From: Nitrososphaerota archaeon
GTDB lineage: Archaea; Thermoproteota; Nitrososphaeria; Nitrososphaerales; Gagatemarchaeaceae
Direction of reading: 5' to 3'
Length of the DNA stretch: 64,000 nucleotides
NCBI GenBank assembly: GCA_029785375.1
Contig: JAFLZV010000005.1
Location: forward strand, 12,239 to 76,238
The notes beneath the pieces are model-generated. The model saw nothing but the letters and a program-made list of their open reading frames with translations, did no database searches and was not told where the DNA came from. The position numbers were made by a program, and so were the translations under genes. Below, in pieces: positions 28,234-37,417 of the stretch. Positions within the stretch are counted from its first letter, which is position 1. The number at the start of each line of letters is the position of its first letter.

Positions 28234-28722
28234 CTACAGCATCTTCTCCATGTAGAGCAGGTCGTGGTACTTGCCGTCCACGAGCAATTCCTTCTCCAAC
28301 CTCATCCTGGATACGAAGCCGCCCCGCTCATACAGCGAGACCGCAGCCCTCATGGCGGGGTTGACGCTGAGCTGGACCTTGACCATGCCCTCATGCTCCC
28401 TGATCTTGCCCAGGGCCTTCCTCAGCAGGAGGGCCCCTGCCCCCTTTCGCCTGGCGGAAGGCCGCACATAGACACCATGGATGTGGGCGACGTGCTTCGT
28501 CTTCAGCCTGGCGCTGACCGAGTAGCTGATCATCCCCACAGGGGTCCCATCTTCGAGGGCGAAGAGCATGGTCCCCATGCGCCGTCTCCACTCCCCTTCA
28601 GGCATGTCCCTCTCTTCTTCGTAGGAGCTCCCGAACGCTGTTGGCTCATGCTTCAGCGATTCGAGGCGCAGTTCCCTGAAATCCTGCCACCTGTCTTCAG
28701 AGAGTTCGGCTATGGTGAGCAT
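28234..28722 (-). CDS. GNAT family N-acetyltransferase
   Basis: HIHGVYVRPSARRKGAGALLLRKAL, NPAMRAAVSLYERGGF. Confidence 0.88.
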   Translation of the reverse strand: MLTIAELSEDRWQDFRELRLESLKHEPTAFGSSYEEERDMPEGEWRRRMGTMLFALEDGTPVGMISYSVSARLKTKHVAHIHGVYVRPSARRKGAGALLLRKALGKIREHEGMVKVQLSVNPAMRAAVSLYERGGFVSRMRLEKELLVDGKYHDLLYMEKML

Positions 28723-28734
28723 GTGCGGTCTGCC

Positions 28735-29355
28735 CTAGTGCGCCCTCCGGCCGACGGAGCGGGTTATCGCCTTCATGTTTTCGTCTGTGATTAGTGCCAT
28801 GGAGTGAAGGGTGTCGGCTAGCTCGACCATGTCGGTCACTGCGTGCAGGATGATGCCCCTCTTGCTCAGCCTTTCCCTTGCACCCTCTAGCCTGTCCACG
28901 AGGACCACGGCCGAGATAACCTTCCCGCCTTCGTCCTCGACCGCGTCGGTTGCAGCGAGAATCGTCCTCCCTGAGGTTGAGATGTCGTCCATCACGACGA
29001 CGTTCGAGCCTGGCCTCATCTCCCCCTCCACCAGCCTCTCGTTCTCGTGCTTCTCCATCCTGTTGTACACCAGTGGCTTCCCCAGCTCGACGGCCACAGG
29101 AGATGCGAAGACTAGGCCCGACACGGGGACCCCGCAGATGGCGTCGGCGCGGGGTGCTTTCTTCGAAGTCAGCTCCGAGAGGGCATCTACTGCGAGCCTG
29201 AAGGCTCCGGGGTAGCTCGCGAGCCCCCTCAAGTTGACGTCGTACGAGCTGTCCTTGCCGCCGGGGAGCGAGAAAGTACCGAACTGGAGCGCCCCCGCTT
29301 TCATCAGGCCCTCGGCGAGCTCGCCGAGGCGGCCGCTGCGCTTCTTCCAGGCCAT
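28735..29355 (-). CDS. pyrE: Orotate phosphoribosyltransferase
   Basis: VVVMDDISTSGRTILAATDAV PRPP motif and OPRTase context. Confidence 0.88.
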   Translation of the reverse strand: MAWKKRSGRLGELAEGLMKAGALQFGTFSLPGGKDSSYDVNLRGLASYPGAFRLAVDALSELTSKKAPRADAICGVPVSGLVFASPVAVELGKPLVYNRMEKHENERLVEGEMRPGSNVVVMDDISTSGRTILAATDAVEDEGGKVISAVVLVDRLEGARERLSKRGIILHAVTDMVELADTLHSMALITDENMKAITRSVGRRAH

Positions 29356-29410
29356 GGAGGGGAGGCCCGCGCTTTTGCTTAAAAACTAACCCTGCGGGAA
29401 GATACAGAGA

Positions 29411-30511
29411 ATGCCTGAGCTCTGGATCCCCTATGGGGGGGTGGAGACCCTGGTCACGATACAAGCCGAGAACCTCGGGGCAGTGTCAGAGCCCCTTCTC
29501 GGCGGCGGCGCCGTCGACATGGAGAGGTTCGCGGAGCTCGCGAAAGCTTCGGCGAGCGTCTTCGTATGCGACTCCGTCCCAGCCACCATCCAGGCGCTGA
29601 AGGGCGTGATCCCCCTCCTGGGGGAGGCCCAGGGCGTCAGCATCTACTCCCCGGCTCCGAAGCGGGTCGAAGGGTCTATCCCCGAGTTGAAAGGGAAGAT
29701 CACCACCCTCCCGCCCCCTATCCCGGCGGGGGAGGGCGAAGACCCGGTCTACTCTCCAGAGCTGATGTCGGCGGGAGGGAAGCTGTTCGTCGGAACCGCG
29801 CGGCCGGACCCCCTGTTTGGCGTGATAGACACCAGGGTGGAAGCCTGCCTCGGCTGGGTGGCCAGGTCGAGGGCGGCGGCCGCCCGCTCGAGAAGAGAGA
29901 TGGAGCCCACCCCCCTGCAGAAGACAGCTGCGTACGAAGTAATCGAGGGAGTGGCCAGAGGTATCCCCGAGTCCAAGTTCATGACAGTCATCCCACGAGG
30001 GGGCAAGCCATGGGCCATCCTCGAGGATCCCCCCTTCGACGCAGTGAAGAACTCATTCCCAAAGGCGCCGATGCAGCAGGGGAGAGGGCTGGTGGTGGGG
30101 GCGGGAGGACAGGGCTACGACGACACTTTTTCCTCGGCACTCAGGGGGGTCTGGAACGTGATCGAAGGGGTGAGGAAGTCCGGGTCAATCCTCCTGGTAG
30201 CCGAGTGCTCCGGAGGGGTGGGGTCTACCGCCCTCGAAATGCTCGTCACAGGGAGGCTAGCCGATGGGGAACGGAGGAAGGACAGGTACACAGAGGGGAT
30301 CGAGGAGGTCCAGTATCTGAGCAAGCTGAAAGAGGAGTACGACGTCCTGCTCCTCTCTGGTCTCCCCGAGACGTACGCTCGGTCGAAGCTTGGCCTTGCG
30401 ACCGCCAGGGGGTCGGGGGAGGCGGTTGGGAGGCTGCTGAACAAGGTCGGCAGATCGGGGAAGATCAACGTGGTCACCAGAGCCGGCGAATGTCAGGTCG
30501 AGCTAGGGTAA
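29411..30511 (+). CDS. LarA/DUF2088-like protein lacking all histidines
   Basis: LarA-like late motif SGSILLVAECSGGVGSTALEMLV; no His in 366 aa by reading the translation. Confidence 0.5.
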   Translation: MPELWIPYGGVETLVTIQAENLGAVSEPLLGGGAVDMERFAELAKASASVFVCDSVPATIQALKGVIPLLGEAQGVSIYSPAPKRVEGSIPELKGKITTLPPPIPAGEGEDPVYSPELMSAGGKLFVGTARPDPLFGVIDTRVEACLGWVARSRAAAARSRREMEPTPLQKTAAYEVIEGVARGIPESKFMTVIPRGGKPWAILEDPPFDAVKNSFPKAPMQQGRGLVVGAGGQGYDDTFSSALRGVWNVIEGVRKSGSILLVAECSGGVGSTALEMLVTGRLADGERRKDRYTEGIEEVQYLSKLKEEYDVLLLSGLPETYARSKLGLATARGSGEAVGRLLNKVGRSGKINVVTRAGECQVELG

Positions 30512-31615
30512 CAGGAACGGCCCCAGCGCGTGGGGTATCGGGAGGCATAGGAAAGCCACTACGACCATGCATGCGAACAGCCAGCGCCGCGACCGTGAGA
30601 GCGGGGACACGTCGTCAAGGATCCGGGCGCGGTACGGGCGCCCCACAAGGATTAGGGCGAGGAGGGCGATCCCCCAGTAGTTAGGGGTGTCTATGGCCAG
30701 CAGTGCAAAAATACTGAGGTACGCCGCCGCCCTAGCCTCCCTGGGGGGGAGCGCGATGTTGGCGAGGAGACCGCCGTCGTAGAACGCCAGCGGGAGGGAG
30801 AAGAGGAACACGAAGATGAACCCGACCGTCGCCCCGTCAGCGATGGGAGAGACTGCCACGTAGCCCGGGGCGACTGTATGGACGAAGGGGGCGAGCAAGG
30901 AGTTGACGCCCAGCTGGATTAGGCTGGGATTGATGGTGACCGTGGTGTTCGCCAGGCCTGTCTGGGCGAAAGGGACGGCCGACTGCACCGCCGTCAATGT
31001 CCCGATGGCGAAGAACAGGACGGTCAGGCCGAGCATCGCCAGCGGCCCTGCGACAACCGCGTCGAAGAGTCTGTCTCGGTTGAGGGCTGGGTCCCTTTGA
31101 GAGGACGCGAACCCCCAGGATGGGATGAAGGGAGGGAGTATGGGGATGCCCGGGATGAGGTAGCTGCTAGCGCGTCCCGCATCCCTGGTCTTAGCCACCA
31201 GGCGTTGGCCAAGCTCGTGGGCCCCGAGGATGGCCGCCATCGTCGCTCCGTAGGCGAAGAAGGAGACGTACGGCGAAAGGTCCGGGACGAGCGCAGCGTA
31301 GACCTCCTGTTGCAGAAGGGCGGAAAAGACGAGGGCGGCGAGGGTGAAGAAGAGCAACAACACTGGGATGCGAGAGCGGGGCTTCTGGTCTTGGTCCGCC
31401 TTCCTGAGGGTGAGGACGCACTCCTCGGCTGACCCGCTCAGCTCGGGCCTGTAGCCGAGTGTCGCCACCTTTGGCTTCAGCTCGACGAACCTGGACCTCG
31501 TGGAAGGATCGTATGCGACCTGGAACTCGAGCTCTCCGTCCGGGAGCGCGAAGTGCTGCTTGACATCGAAGAGGCTGCGGACCAGCTGCTCCGCTGATTC
31601 TGGAGGGGCGGACAA
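30503..31615 (-). CDS. Site-2-protease (M50)-like membrane protein with degenerate HELGQ motif
   Basis: M50-like layout: AILGAHELGQRLVAK, SYLIPGIPILPPFIPSWGF, VAGPLAML, FYDGGLLAN. Confidence 0.78.
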   Translation of the reverse strand: MSAPPESAEQLVRSLFDVKQHFALPDGELEFQVAYDPSTRSRFVELKPKVATLGYRPELSGSAEECVLTLRKADQDQKPRSRIPVLLLFFTLAALVFSALLQQEVYAALVPDLSPYVSFFAYGATMAAILGAHELGQRLVAKTRDAGRASSYLIPGIPILPPFIPSWGFASSQRDPALNRDRLFDAVVAGPLAMLGLTVLFFAIGTLTAVQSAVPFAQTGLANTTVTINPSLIQLGVNSLLAPFVHTVAPGYVAVSPIADGATVGFIFVFLFSLPLAFYDGGLLANIALPPREARAAAYLSIFALLAIDTPNYWGIALLALILVGRPYRARILDDVSPLSRSRRWLFACMVVVAFLCLPIPHALGPFLLP

Positions 31616-31702
31616 ACTGGCGCCTCCCCTACCGTTACGATAATAAGCAGTTGGTCCGGCCAGGAAACTTTAATCGGGCAGTGTCCACGAGTTCTCTCGG
31701 GC

Positions 31703-32206
31703 TTGCAGAAGGCAGTGGTCGCGAGGGTCGGAGGATACGAGATAAGGCACTGCGACAGGGACGACATACCCACGGTCATAGGGATCAACGGGGAGACGCT
31801 CCCCGAGCACTACTCGGACTACTTCTACTATGACATACTCGCAGAGTTCCCAGAGTCTTTCCTGGTGGCCGAGGCGGACGGCGCAGTGGTGGGCTATGTC
31901 ATGGGGCGCGTCGAGTACGGCTTCTCCCATCTCAAGAAGCTGGGGTTGGCCAGGAAGGGGCACATCGTATCGGTCGCCGTCAAGGAGCAGCACCGGGGGA
32001 AGGGAGTCGGATCCCTCCTCCTGAAGACCGCCCACGAGGCTATGGCGGCGAGGGGCGGGACGGAGTGCTACCTCGAAGTCCGTGTCTCCAACGTGCAGGC
32101 GATCAACCTCTACCAGAGGCTGGGATACAAGACGTCAGGGCGCCTTGAAGGGTACTACAAGGACGGGGAGGCGGCTCTGGTCATGGCCATCCAGCTGGAG
32201 AGATGA
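31703..32206 (+). CDS. RimI-type N-acetyltransferase
   Basis: HIVSVAVKEQHRGKGVGSLLLKTA, EVRVSNVQAINLYQRLGY; 4 bp overlap with the ligase gene. Confidence 0.88.
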   Translation: MQKAVVARVGGYEIRHCDRDDIPTVIGINGETLPEHYSDYFYYDILAEFPESFLVAEADGAVVGYVMGRVEYGFSHLKKLGLARKGHIVSVAVKEQHRGKGVGSLLLKTAHEAMAARGGTECYLEVRVSNVQAINLYQRLGYKTSGRLEGYYKDGEAALVMAIQLER

Positions 32207-33864
32207 ATAACGCGACGTTCCTTGGGCTGGCAGAGATCCTCGAGCGGGTCCGGGGGACGGCCAGCAAGAATGAGAAGGTCGCGGTGGTAGCCGCTTACCT
32301 GCAGGGCCTCAGCCCGGACGACGCCGCCTTGGCGGCCAGGGTAGCGTCTGGCCGGGCGTCTGAGCGCGGGAGCAGGGATGAAGCGCAGGTGGGGTACGCG
32401 ACCCTCCTTGATGTGCTGCGGGGAGTCACCGGGGCAACCGAGGACGACGTGTCGACGTCGTACCTGAAGCACGGGGACCTCGGCGAGGTGGCCGAGGAGC
32501 TCCTTGCGCACAAGAAGGAGCAGCAGCTCTTCGCCGCGGAACTGTCCCTCAGGGACCTCGAAGAGGGGTTCGCAAGGTTGCGCTCGGCGAAGGGGAAGGG
32601 CTCGGGGTCGGCCAAAAAGAGGATTGTGAAGTCGCTCCTGCTCGCCGCCACCCCCCTCGAGGGGAAGTACCTCGTGAAGGCGCTCACGGGGGAGATGAGG
32701 ACGGGGCTTGTCACAGGCCTCCTCGAGGAGTCCATAGCCGCGGCCTACGGACTGACGAAGGGAGAGGCAGCGAGGGCGCACATGGTGCTGGGGGACATAG
32801 GGGTATTCGCGCGAGAGGCCTCTTCAGGGAGGGCAGCCGCGGCCAGGGTCCAGCCGTTCAGGCCGGTGAACTTCATGCTAGCCGAGCCGTTCGCCGGCGC
32901 CAAGGAGATATCAGGGCACTTCGGGAAGACGGTCTACGCGGAGTACAAGTACGACGGCGTCAGGGCACAGGTCCACAGGGCAGGGGGCGAGGTCAGGGTC
33001 TACTCTCGGAGGCTCGAGGACATCACAGCCAGCTTCCCTGAGATCGTAGCCTCGTTCAAGGGCACGGGAGTGGATTTCATCATCGACGGTGAGGCAGTCC
33101 CCTTCGCCGGTGGCCGCCCACTCCCTTTCCAGTTGCTGCAGAGGAGGCTGAGGAGGTCGGAGGACCTCGAAGAAGCGGTGAGGAAGGCGCCTGTGACTTA
33201 TTTCGCATTCGACATCCTCCTACGCGGGGGGAAAGAGACCGTCGACTACCCTCTCTCGGAGAGGCGCAGGCTGCTCGCGGAGGTGATCCAAGGGACCTCG
33301 GCGCGGCTGACGGAAACGACGAACGTCAGCAGCGAAGAGGCGGTGCAGAGGGTTTTCAGGCGGAGCAGGGACCTCGGCTACGAGGGGCTCGTGGTGAAGG
33401 ACCCAGAGAGCACGTACGCCATGGGGAAGCGTGGTTCCGGCTGGGCGAAGCTGAAGGAGGAGTTGGACACCCTGGACGTGGTCATCGTCGCTGCAGAGTA
33501 TGGCCACGGTAAGAGGGCAGGGGTCATATCAGACTACACATTCGCTGTGAGAGACGGAGTCGGGCTGAAGACCGTGGGCAAGGCGTACAGCGGCCTGTCG
33601 GACAAGGAGATCGGTGAGATGACAAGCAGGCTGAAAGAGATTACAGTGAAGGACCACGGCCATCGGCGCCAGGTCAGGCCGGAGATAGTCGTGGAGGTCG
33701 CCTTCGACAGCATCCAGCGAAGCGACAGGCACGACTCCGGGTACGCGCTCAGATTCCCGAGGATCAAGAGGATAAGGACAGACAAGGGGATAGGCGACAT
33801 CGACGACATCGGAAAGGTAAGACAGATCTTCAGCGGCCAGAAGCTGAAGTTGGAAGAGGCATAG
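32203..33864 (+). CDS. lig: ATP-dependent DNA ligase
   Basis: Adenylation motif I EYKYDGVRAQVH, RRLEDIT, DGEAVPF, EGLVVKDP, SGWAKLK. Confidence 0.96.
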   Translation: MNNATFLGLAEILERVRGTASKNEKVAVVAAYLQGLSPDDAALAARVASGRASERGSRDEAQVGYATLLDVLRGVTGATEDDVSTSYLKHGDLGEVAEELLAHKKEQQLFAAELSLRDLEEGFARLRSAKGKGSGSAKKRIVKSLLLAATPLEGKYLVKALTGEMRTGLVTGLLEESIAAAYGLTKGEAARAHMVLGDIGVFAREASSGRAAAARVQPFRPVNFMLAEPFAGAKEISGHFGKTVYAEYKYDGVRAQVHRAGGEVRVYSRRLEDITASFPEIVASFKGTGVDFIIDGEAVPFAGGRPLPFQLLQRRLRRSEDLEEAVRKAPVTYFAFDILLRGGKETVDYPLSERRRLLAEVIQGTSARLTETTNVSSEEAVQRVFRRSRDLGYEGLVVKDPESTYAMGKRGSGWAKLKEELDTLDVVIVAAEYGHGKRAGVISDYTFAVRDGVGLKTVGKAYSGLSDKEIGEMTSRLKEITVKDHGHRRQVRPEIVVEVAFDSIQRSDRHDSGYALRFPRIKRIRTDKGIGDIDDIGKVRQIFSGQKLKLEEA

Positions 33865-33908
33865 CCGGCCTCTGGTCCTTATATCCGCTCCCAGGCCTGG
33901 GAGGCCGG

Positions 33909-34526
33909 TTGTACGCGGAGCTACTCATAGCCGCATCCCTCGCAGCCGCGGCCTACCAGGACGCCAAGGACAGGGCGGTGAGCGACCTCGTCTGGATCCC
34001 CGCCGGGGCGGCCGTCGCCCTGACATTCTACTCGTTCTACGCCGAAGGGGGAGCCGGACTGGAGTTCTACCTCATGAAGCTAGCCCTCATAGGAGGCATG
34101 GCCCTCGTCTTCACCGTTCTCGGCAGCATCGGCCAGGCTGACGGGATCGCCATCGCGGTCGTCGCAGCAGACCCCTACGCGCTCTCGCCGTTGGCACCCC
34201 TCCTCGGCGCTGCGGCGGTCGCGGCCGCGCACATAGCCTACGAGGTCTCCAGAGGGAACGCCAGGGGGAAGAAGGTCATCCCCATGGAGCAGTTCTTGAG
34301 GGAGCAGCGGTGGATCCCCAAGGCCATACTGTCGGGTGACTCAAGGACCGAGGTCAGCCGGGACGTCAACGTGGCAAGGGACCAGGTGGAGGCGTCGGGG
34401 GGTGCGGACGCACTGGTAGAAGTGAGCTACGGGGTCCCCACCGTGGCCTACATCGGGGTCGGCTTCGTCGCCTACGTCGTCTACATGCTCCTGTTCAGCT
34501 ACTCTGCGTTGGCGGCCCTGCCGTAG
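33909..34526 (+). CDS. A24 prepilin/preflagellin peptidase
   Basis: YQDAKDRAVSDLVW and GQADGIAI aspartate motifs in a polytopic protein. Confidence 0.78.
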   Translation: MYAELLIAASLAAAAYQDAKDRAVSDLVWIPAGAAVALTFYSFYAEGGAGLEFYLMKLALIGGMALVFTVLGSIGQADGIAIAVVAADPYALSPLAPLLGAAAVAAAHIAYEVSRGNARGKKVIPMEQFLREQRWIPKAILSGDSRTEVSRDVNVARDQVEASGGADALVEVSYGVPTVAYIGVGFVAYVVYMLLFSYSALAALP

Positions 34527-34575
34527 GCGCCCCACTGATAGGTTAAATCTGGAACGCGACGAGCCGGAGGGACCG

Positions 34576-35166
34576 ATGACGTTCGTAGCTCTCGAAGGGT
34601 TCTCGGGGACAGGCAAGACTTCTCTCGCTTTGAAGATGGAGGAGATGGGATGGCTCAGGCTCCAGGAGTCTGCCCATGCGGTGGACCGGGGCGTCCCCTT
34701 GGCCGACAGGGCCGACACCGCAGCCGACTACAGCCTCCTTGGGGCAACGATGACATACAGCTCCATCATAGCTAGCAGGAGGGACGAGAGGGACATCGTA
34801 TCGGAAGGTTACCTGATCTCAGACCTAGCCTACGCCAAGATCAGGATGGAGGTGGGGAAGAGCACAGCCTACCCCCATATGCTCTCGCTTGTGAAGGAGA
34901 TCCTGTCGGAGCCTAGGCTGAGGCCTGATTTGTACGTCCGCCTCAAGGCGGGGGCCGAGACGATAGAAAGCCGGCAGCGGGGGAAGGACGACCGCGAGAA
35001 GAACCTCACCGAGTTCTTCAGGACCAGGTACTACACGGCGTTGGATGAGATCCACGAGGAGCTGGGGGAAGAGAGGGTGGAGACGGTGGAGACCGACTCT
35101 GACGTCGATGCAACCCTGGGAGCCGTCGTAACCGTCCTTGAGAAGCGCAGAGTGGTCACGGCGTGA
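34576..35166 (+). CDS. P-loop nucleotide kinase, thymidylate-kinase-like
   Basis: FVALEGFSGTGKTSLALKME, ..IVSEGYLISDLAY. Confidence 0.7.
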   Translation: MTFVALEGFSGTGKTSLALKMEEMGWLRLQESAHAVDRGVPLADRADTAADYSLLGATMTYSSIIASRRDERDIVSEGYLISDLAYAKIRMEVGKSTAYPHMLSLVKEILSEPRLRPDLYVRLKAGAETIESRQRGKDDREKNLTEFFRTRYYTALDEIHEELGEERVETVETDSDVDATLGAVVTVLEKRRVVTA

Positions 35167-36002
35167 AGCCGTCAGACTGGGAGGGGCTACTCCTTGGCGC
35201 CACCGAAGAGGTCCTCAGGCGGGTGTCACCCCTCTCGGCCCGGGGGGGGCGCGGGCGGGAGGTCGGGCTCGGCGCAGCGGGTGACAGGACGATCTACGCA
35301 GACAAGCTCGCAGAGGACTTGCTGCTGAAGAAGATGGGGAGGGTACGTGGGGTGCGCGTCCTGAGCGAGGAGGCCGGGGAGGCGGGAGACCCAGGGGGGC
35401 GGACCCTTGCGGTCGTCGACCCTCTGGACGGGTCCTCGAACTTCGTGCGGGGGATCCCGTTCTATTGCACGTCTGTAGCCATCGTAGAGAAAGGAACGGC
35501 GGAGGGCTCTGGTGTCGTCGAAGTGGGGGTCGTCAGAGACCTCGTCACAGGGGACGTCTACGCCGCCAGGAGGGGGAAGGGGGCGACAAAGAACGGGAAG
35601 CCCATCAGGACGGCCGCGACGGCCAAGATAACCGAGGCTGTGGTCGGGGTGGACCTGAGCAGCGCGCCGAAGGGGCTTTACCCAGAGCTCCAGCCTCTCC
35701 TCGACGGCATCAAGAGGCAGGTGCACCTGGGGGCGAACGCCCTCGAGCTGTGCTTCCTAGCCGAGGGGAAGACGGACGCCTTCGTCGATCTGAGGGAGAG
35801 AATGAGGATAACCGACTTCGCGGCCGCCTGGCTCATTGCCCTCGAAGCAGGAGCGGAGGTCACCGGGCGAGACGGAGGGGAGCTCTCGCCAGCCTACGAC
35901 CTCGCACACAGGTTCAGTTTCGTCGCCTCCGCGAATCCACGGATTCACAGGCAGATACTGGAGCGTTGCGCCAGGCCTCTCCATCCGCCCCCTGGAGGTT
36001 GA
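35163..36002 (+). CDS. Inositol monophosphatase/fructose-bisphosphatase family
   Basis: LSEEAG, VVDPLDGSSNFVRGIPFY, ITDFAAAWLIALEAG. Confidence 0.9.
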   Translation: MKPSDWEGLLLGATEEVLRRVSPLSARGGRGREVGLGAAGDRTIYADKLAEDLLLKKMGRVRGVRVLSEEAGEAGDPGGRTLAVVDPLDGSSNFVRGIPFYCTSVAIVEKGTAEGSGVVEVGVVRDLVTGDVYAARRGKGATKNGKPIRTAATAKITEAVVGVDLSSAPKGLYPELQPLLDGIKRQVHLGANALELCFLAEGKTDAFVDLRERMRITDFAAAWLIALEAGAEVTGRDGGELSPAYDLAHRFSFVASANPRIHRQILERCARPLHPPPGG

Positions 36003-36019
36003 GGAAGGAGCGTTCCCCG

Positions 36020-37234
36020 TTGCACGGTGAAAACGCTGGGCACTCGGTCGTGGGGCACCACTATTGGGCTAGGCCCGGAGGCGGGCAGCTAGTGGTCGCC
36101 GCGGCGGCCAACTCTCTGTCGCAGCGCCGTAGGGTGACTCTCGCCGGGACCTCCAGGTTCGAGCAAGCCAAGTACATCAGCTGGTTCGGGATAGACATCA
36201 GAGGGCTCCCTGCGGTCACACTCCCTGTGTCGCTGAGCATGTTCGGCCTGTACACCAGGCTGCTCGTCTGGTATCCGATAGAGAAGGCTCTCGACGCGAG
36301 GACCGATGTGGTCTTCGTGGACGAGTCGAACTACAGACCGCTGCTGCGCAGCAAGCGGAGGAACGGATTCCAGCTGGTCGAATATGTTCACTTTCCGATC
36401 GAGTTGTCGGTCGGCCTGGTAGGCGCCAAGGACCCTTACGTCACTGAGAGATACGGCCGCTTCCCGTTGAACGCCTACTGGAGGAGCTACCTGAAGATGA
36501 TGAAGCTCGTTCTAAGGAAGAACCCGTTCGACTCCGCAGACTTGGTCCTCACCAACTCCAGATGGACCGGGCAGTTCCTGAAGGAAACCTATGGGGAGTC
36601 GCCTACGGTCCTGAACCCCCCCATCCCCCCGAATGCCGTTCCGAGCGAGCCTCCTCCGGCGTTCGACGAGAGGGATGACAGCGTAGTGATGGTAGGGAGG
36701 TTCAGCGAGGAGAAGAGGTACCAGTGGGCCATCGAGAACATCGGCCCCAGAATGAAGGGGCGGTCGAAGCTCTACCTCTTCGGAGGAGCAGGCACCCCCC
36801 TCTCGAAGAGATACAAGAGCAGGCTTGTGTCTTGTGCCGTCGGCCTGGGGATGAAGGCGTCCGAAGACATCAAAGGGGCCGCGGACGTTTATCTCATTTC
36901 TGACGCCCCGCGGGCGATGATCAACTCGACCCTCGACAAAGCCAAGGTGTTTCTGCACTCAACCATCAACGAGCACTGGGGGATAGTCGTCGCGGAGGCC
37001 ATGGCGAGAGGGGTCCCGGTGGTGGTTCACAAGTCGGGAGGCGCGTGGAGCGACCTGGCGCAAGAGGGGAGGAGCGGCCTCGGCTACACGACAGCCGCTG
37101 AAGCCATCGACTCGATCGCCCTACTGACCAGCGACTCGAAGCGGTGGGGCATCCTGCAGAGGGAAGGGGGCGCAAGGGTCCGCGAGTTGAGCCTGAGCAA
37201 CTTTGCGAGGAGCCTGAATCAGCTGGTCGCATGA
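36020..37234 (+). CDS. Glycosyltransferase, GT4/GT1 family
   Basis: SVVMVGRFSEEKRYQWAIEN, TINEHWGIVVAEAMARGVPVVVHKSGG; TTG 36020 start assumed (ORF open upstream). Confidence 0.88.
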   Translation: MHGENAGHSVVGHHYWARPGGGQLVVAAAANSLSQRRRVTLAGTSRFEQAKYISWFGIDIRGLPAVTLPVSLSMFGLYTRLLVWYPIEKALDARTDVVFVDESNYRPLLRSKRRNGFQLVEYVHFPIELSVGLVGAKDPYVTERYGRFPLNAYWRSYLKMMKLVLRKNPFDSADLVLTNSRWTGQFLKETYGESPTVLNPPIPPNAVPSEPPPAFDERDDSVVMVGRFSEEKRYQWAIENIGPRMKGRSKLYLFGGAGTPLSKRYKSRLVSCAVGLGMKASEDIKGAADVYLISDAPRAMINSTLDKAKVFLHSTINEHWGIVVAEAMARGVPVVVHKSGGAWSDLAQEGRSGLGYTTAAEAIDSIALLTSDSKRWGILQREGGARVRELSLSNFARSLNQLVA

Positions 37235-37417
37235 GCGGCCGGTGACAGAGTTGCCAAATTACCGTACCTTCCCTCCCCGAAGAAGGTCCCTTCGTCTGGG
37301 GCCCGGTGTGCCGGTGACAGACCCTCCGCCGCTCCGCCCTCGCGGCACGGCTCATCCAAGTCGAATGTCTTCCGCCCCGACCGACTTCTTTATACCCAAT
37401 CTTGCGTCCGCGCCCGT

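Noticed and set aside
29566-30684. 372-aa plus ORF (MRLRPSHHPGAEGRDPPPGGG...)
   Set aside because: Frame-shifted shadow of the LarA-like gene; Arg/Gly/Pro-rich.
35465-36019. N-terminal 185 aa of the glycosyltransferase ORF as listed
   Set aside because: This portion overlaps the IMPase gene out of frame; the glycosyltransferase more plausibly starts at TTG 36020.
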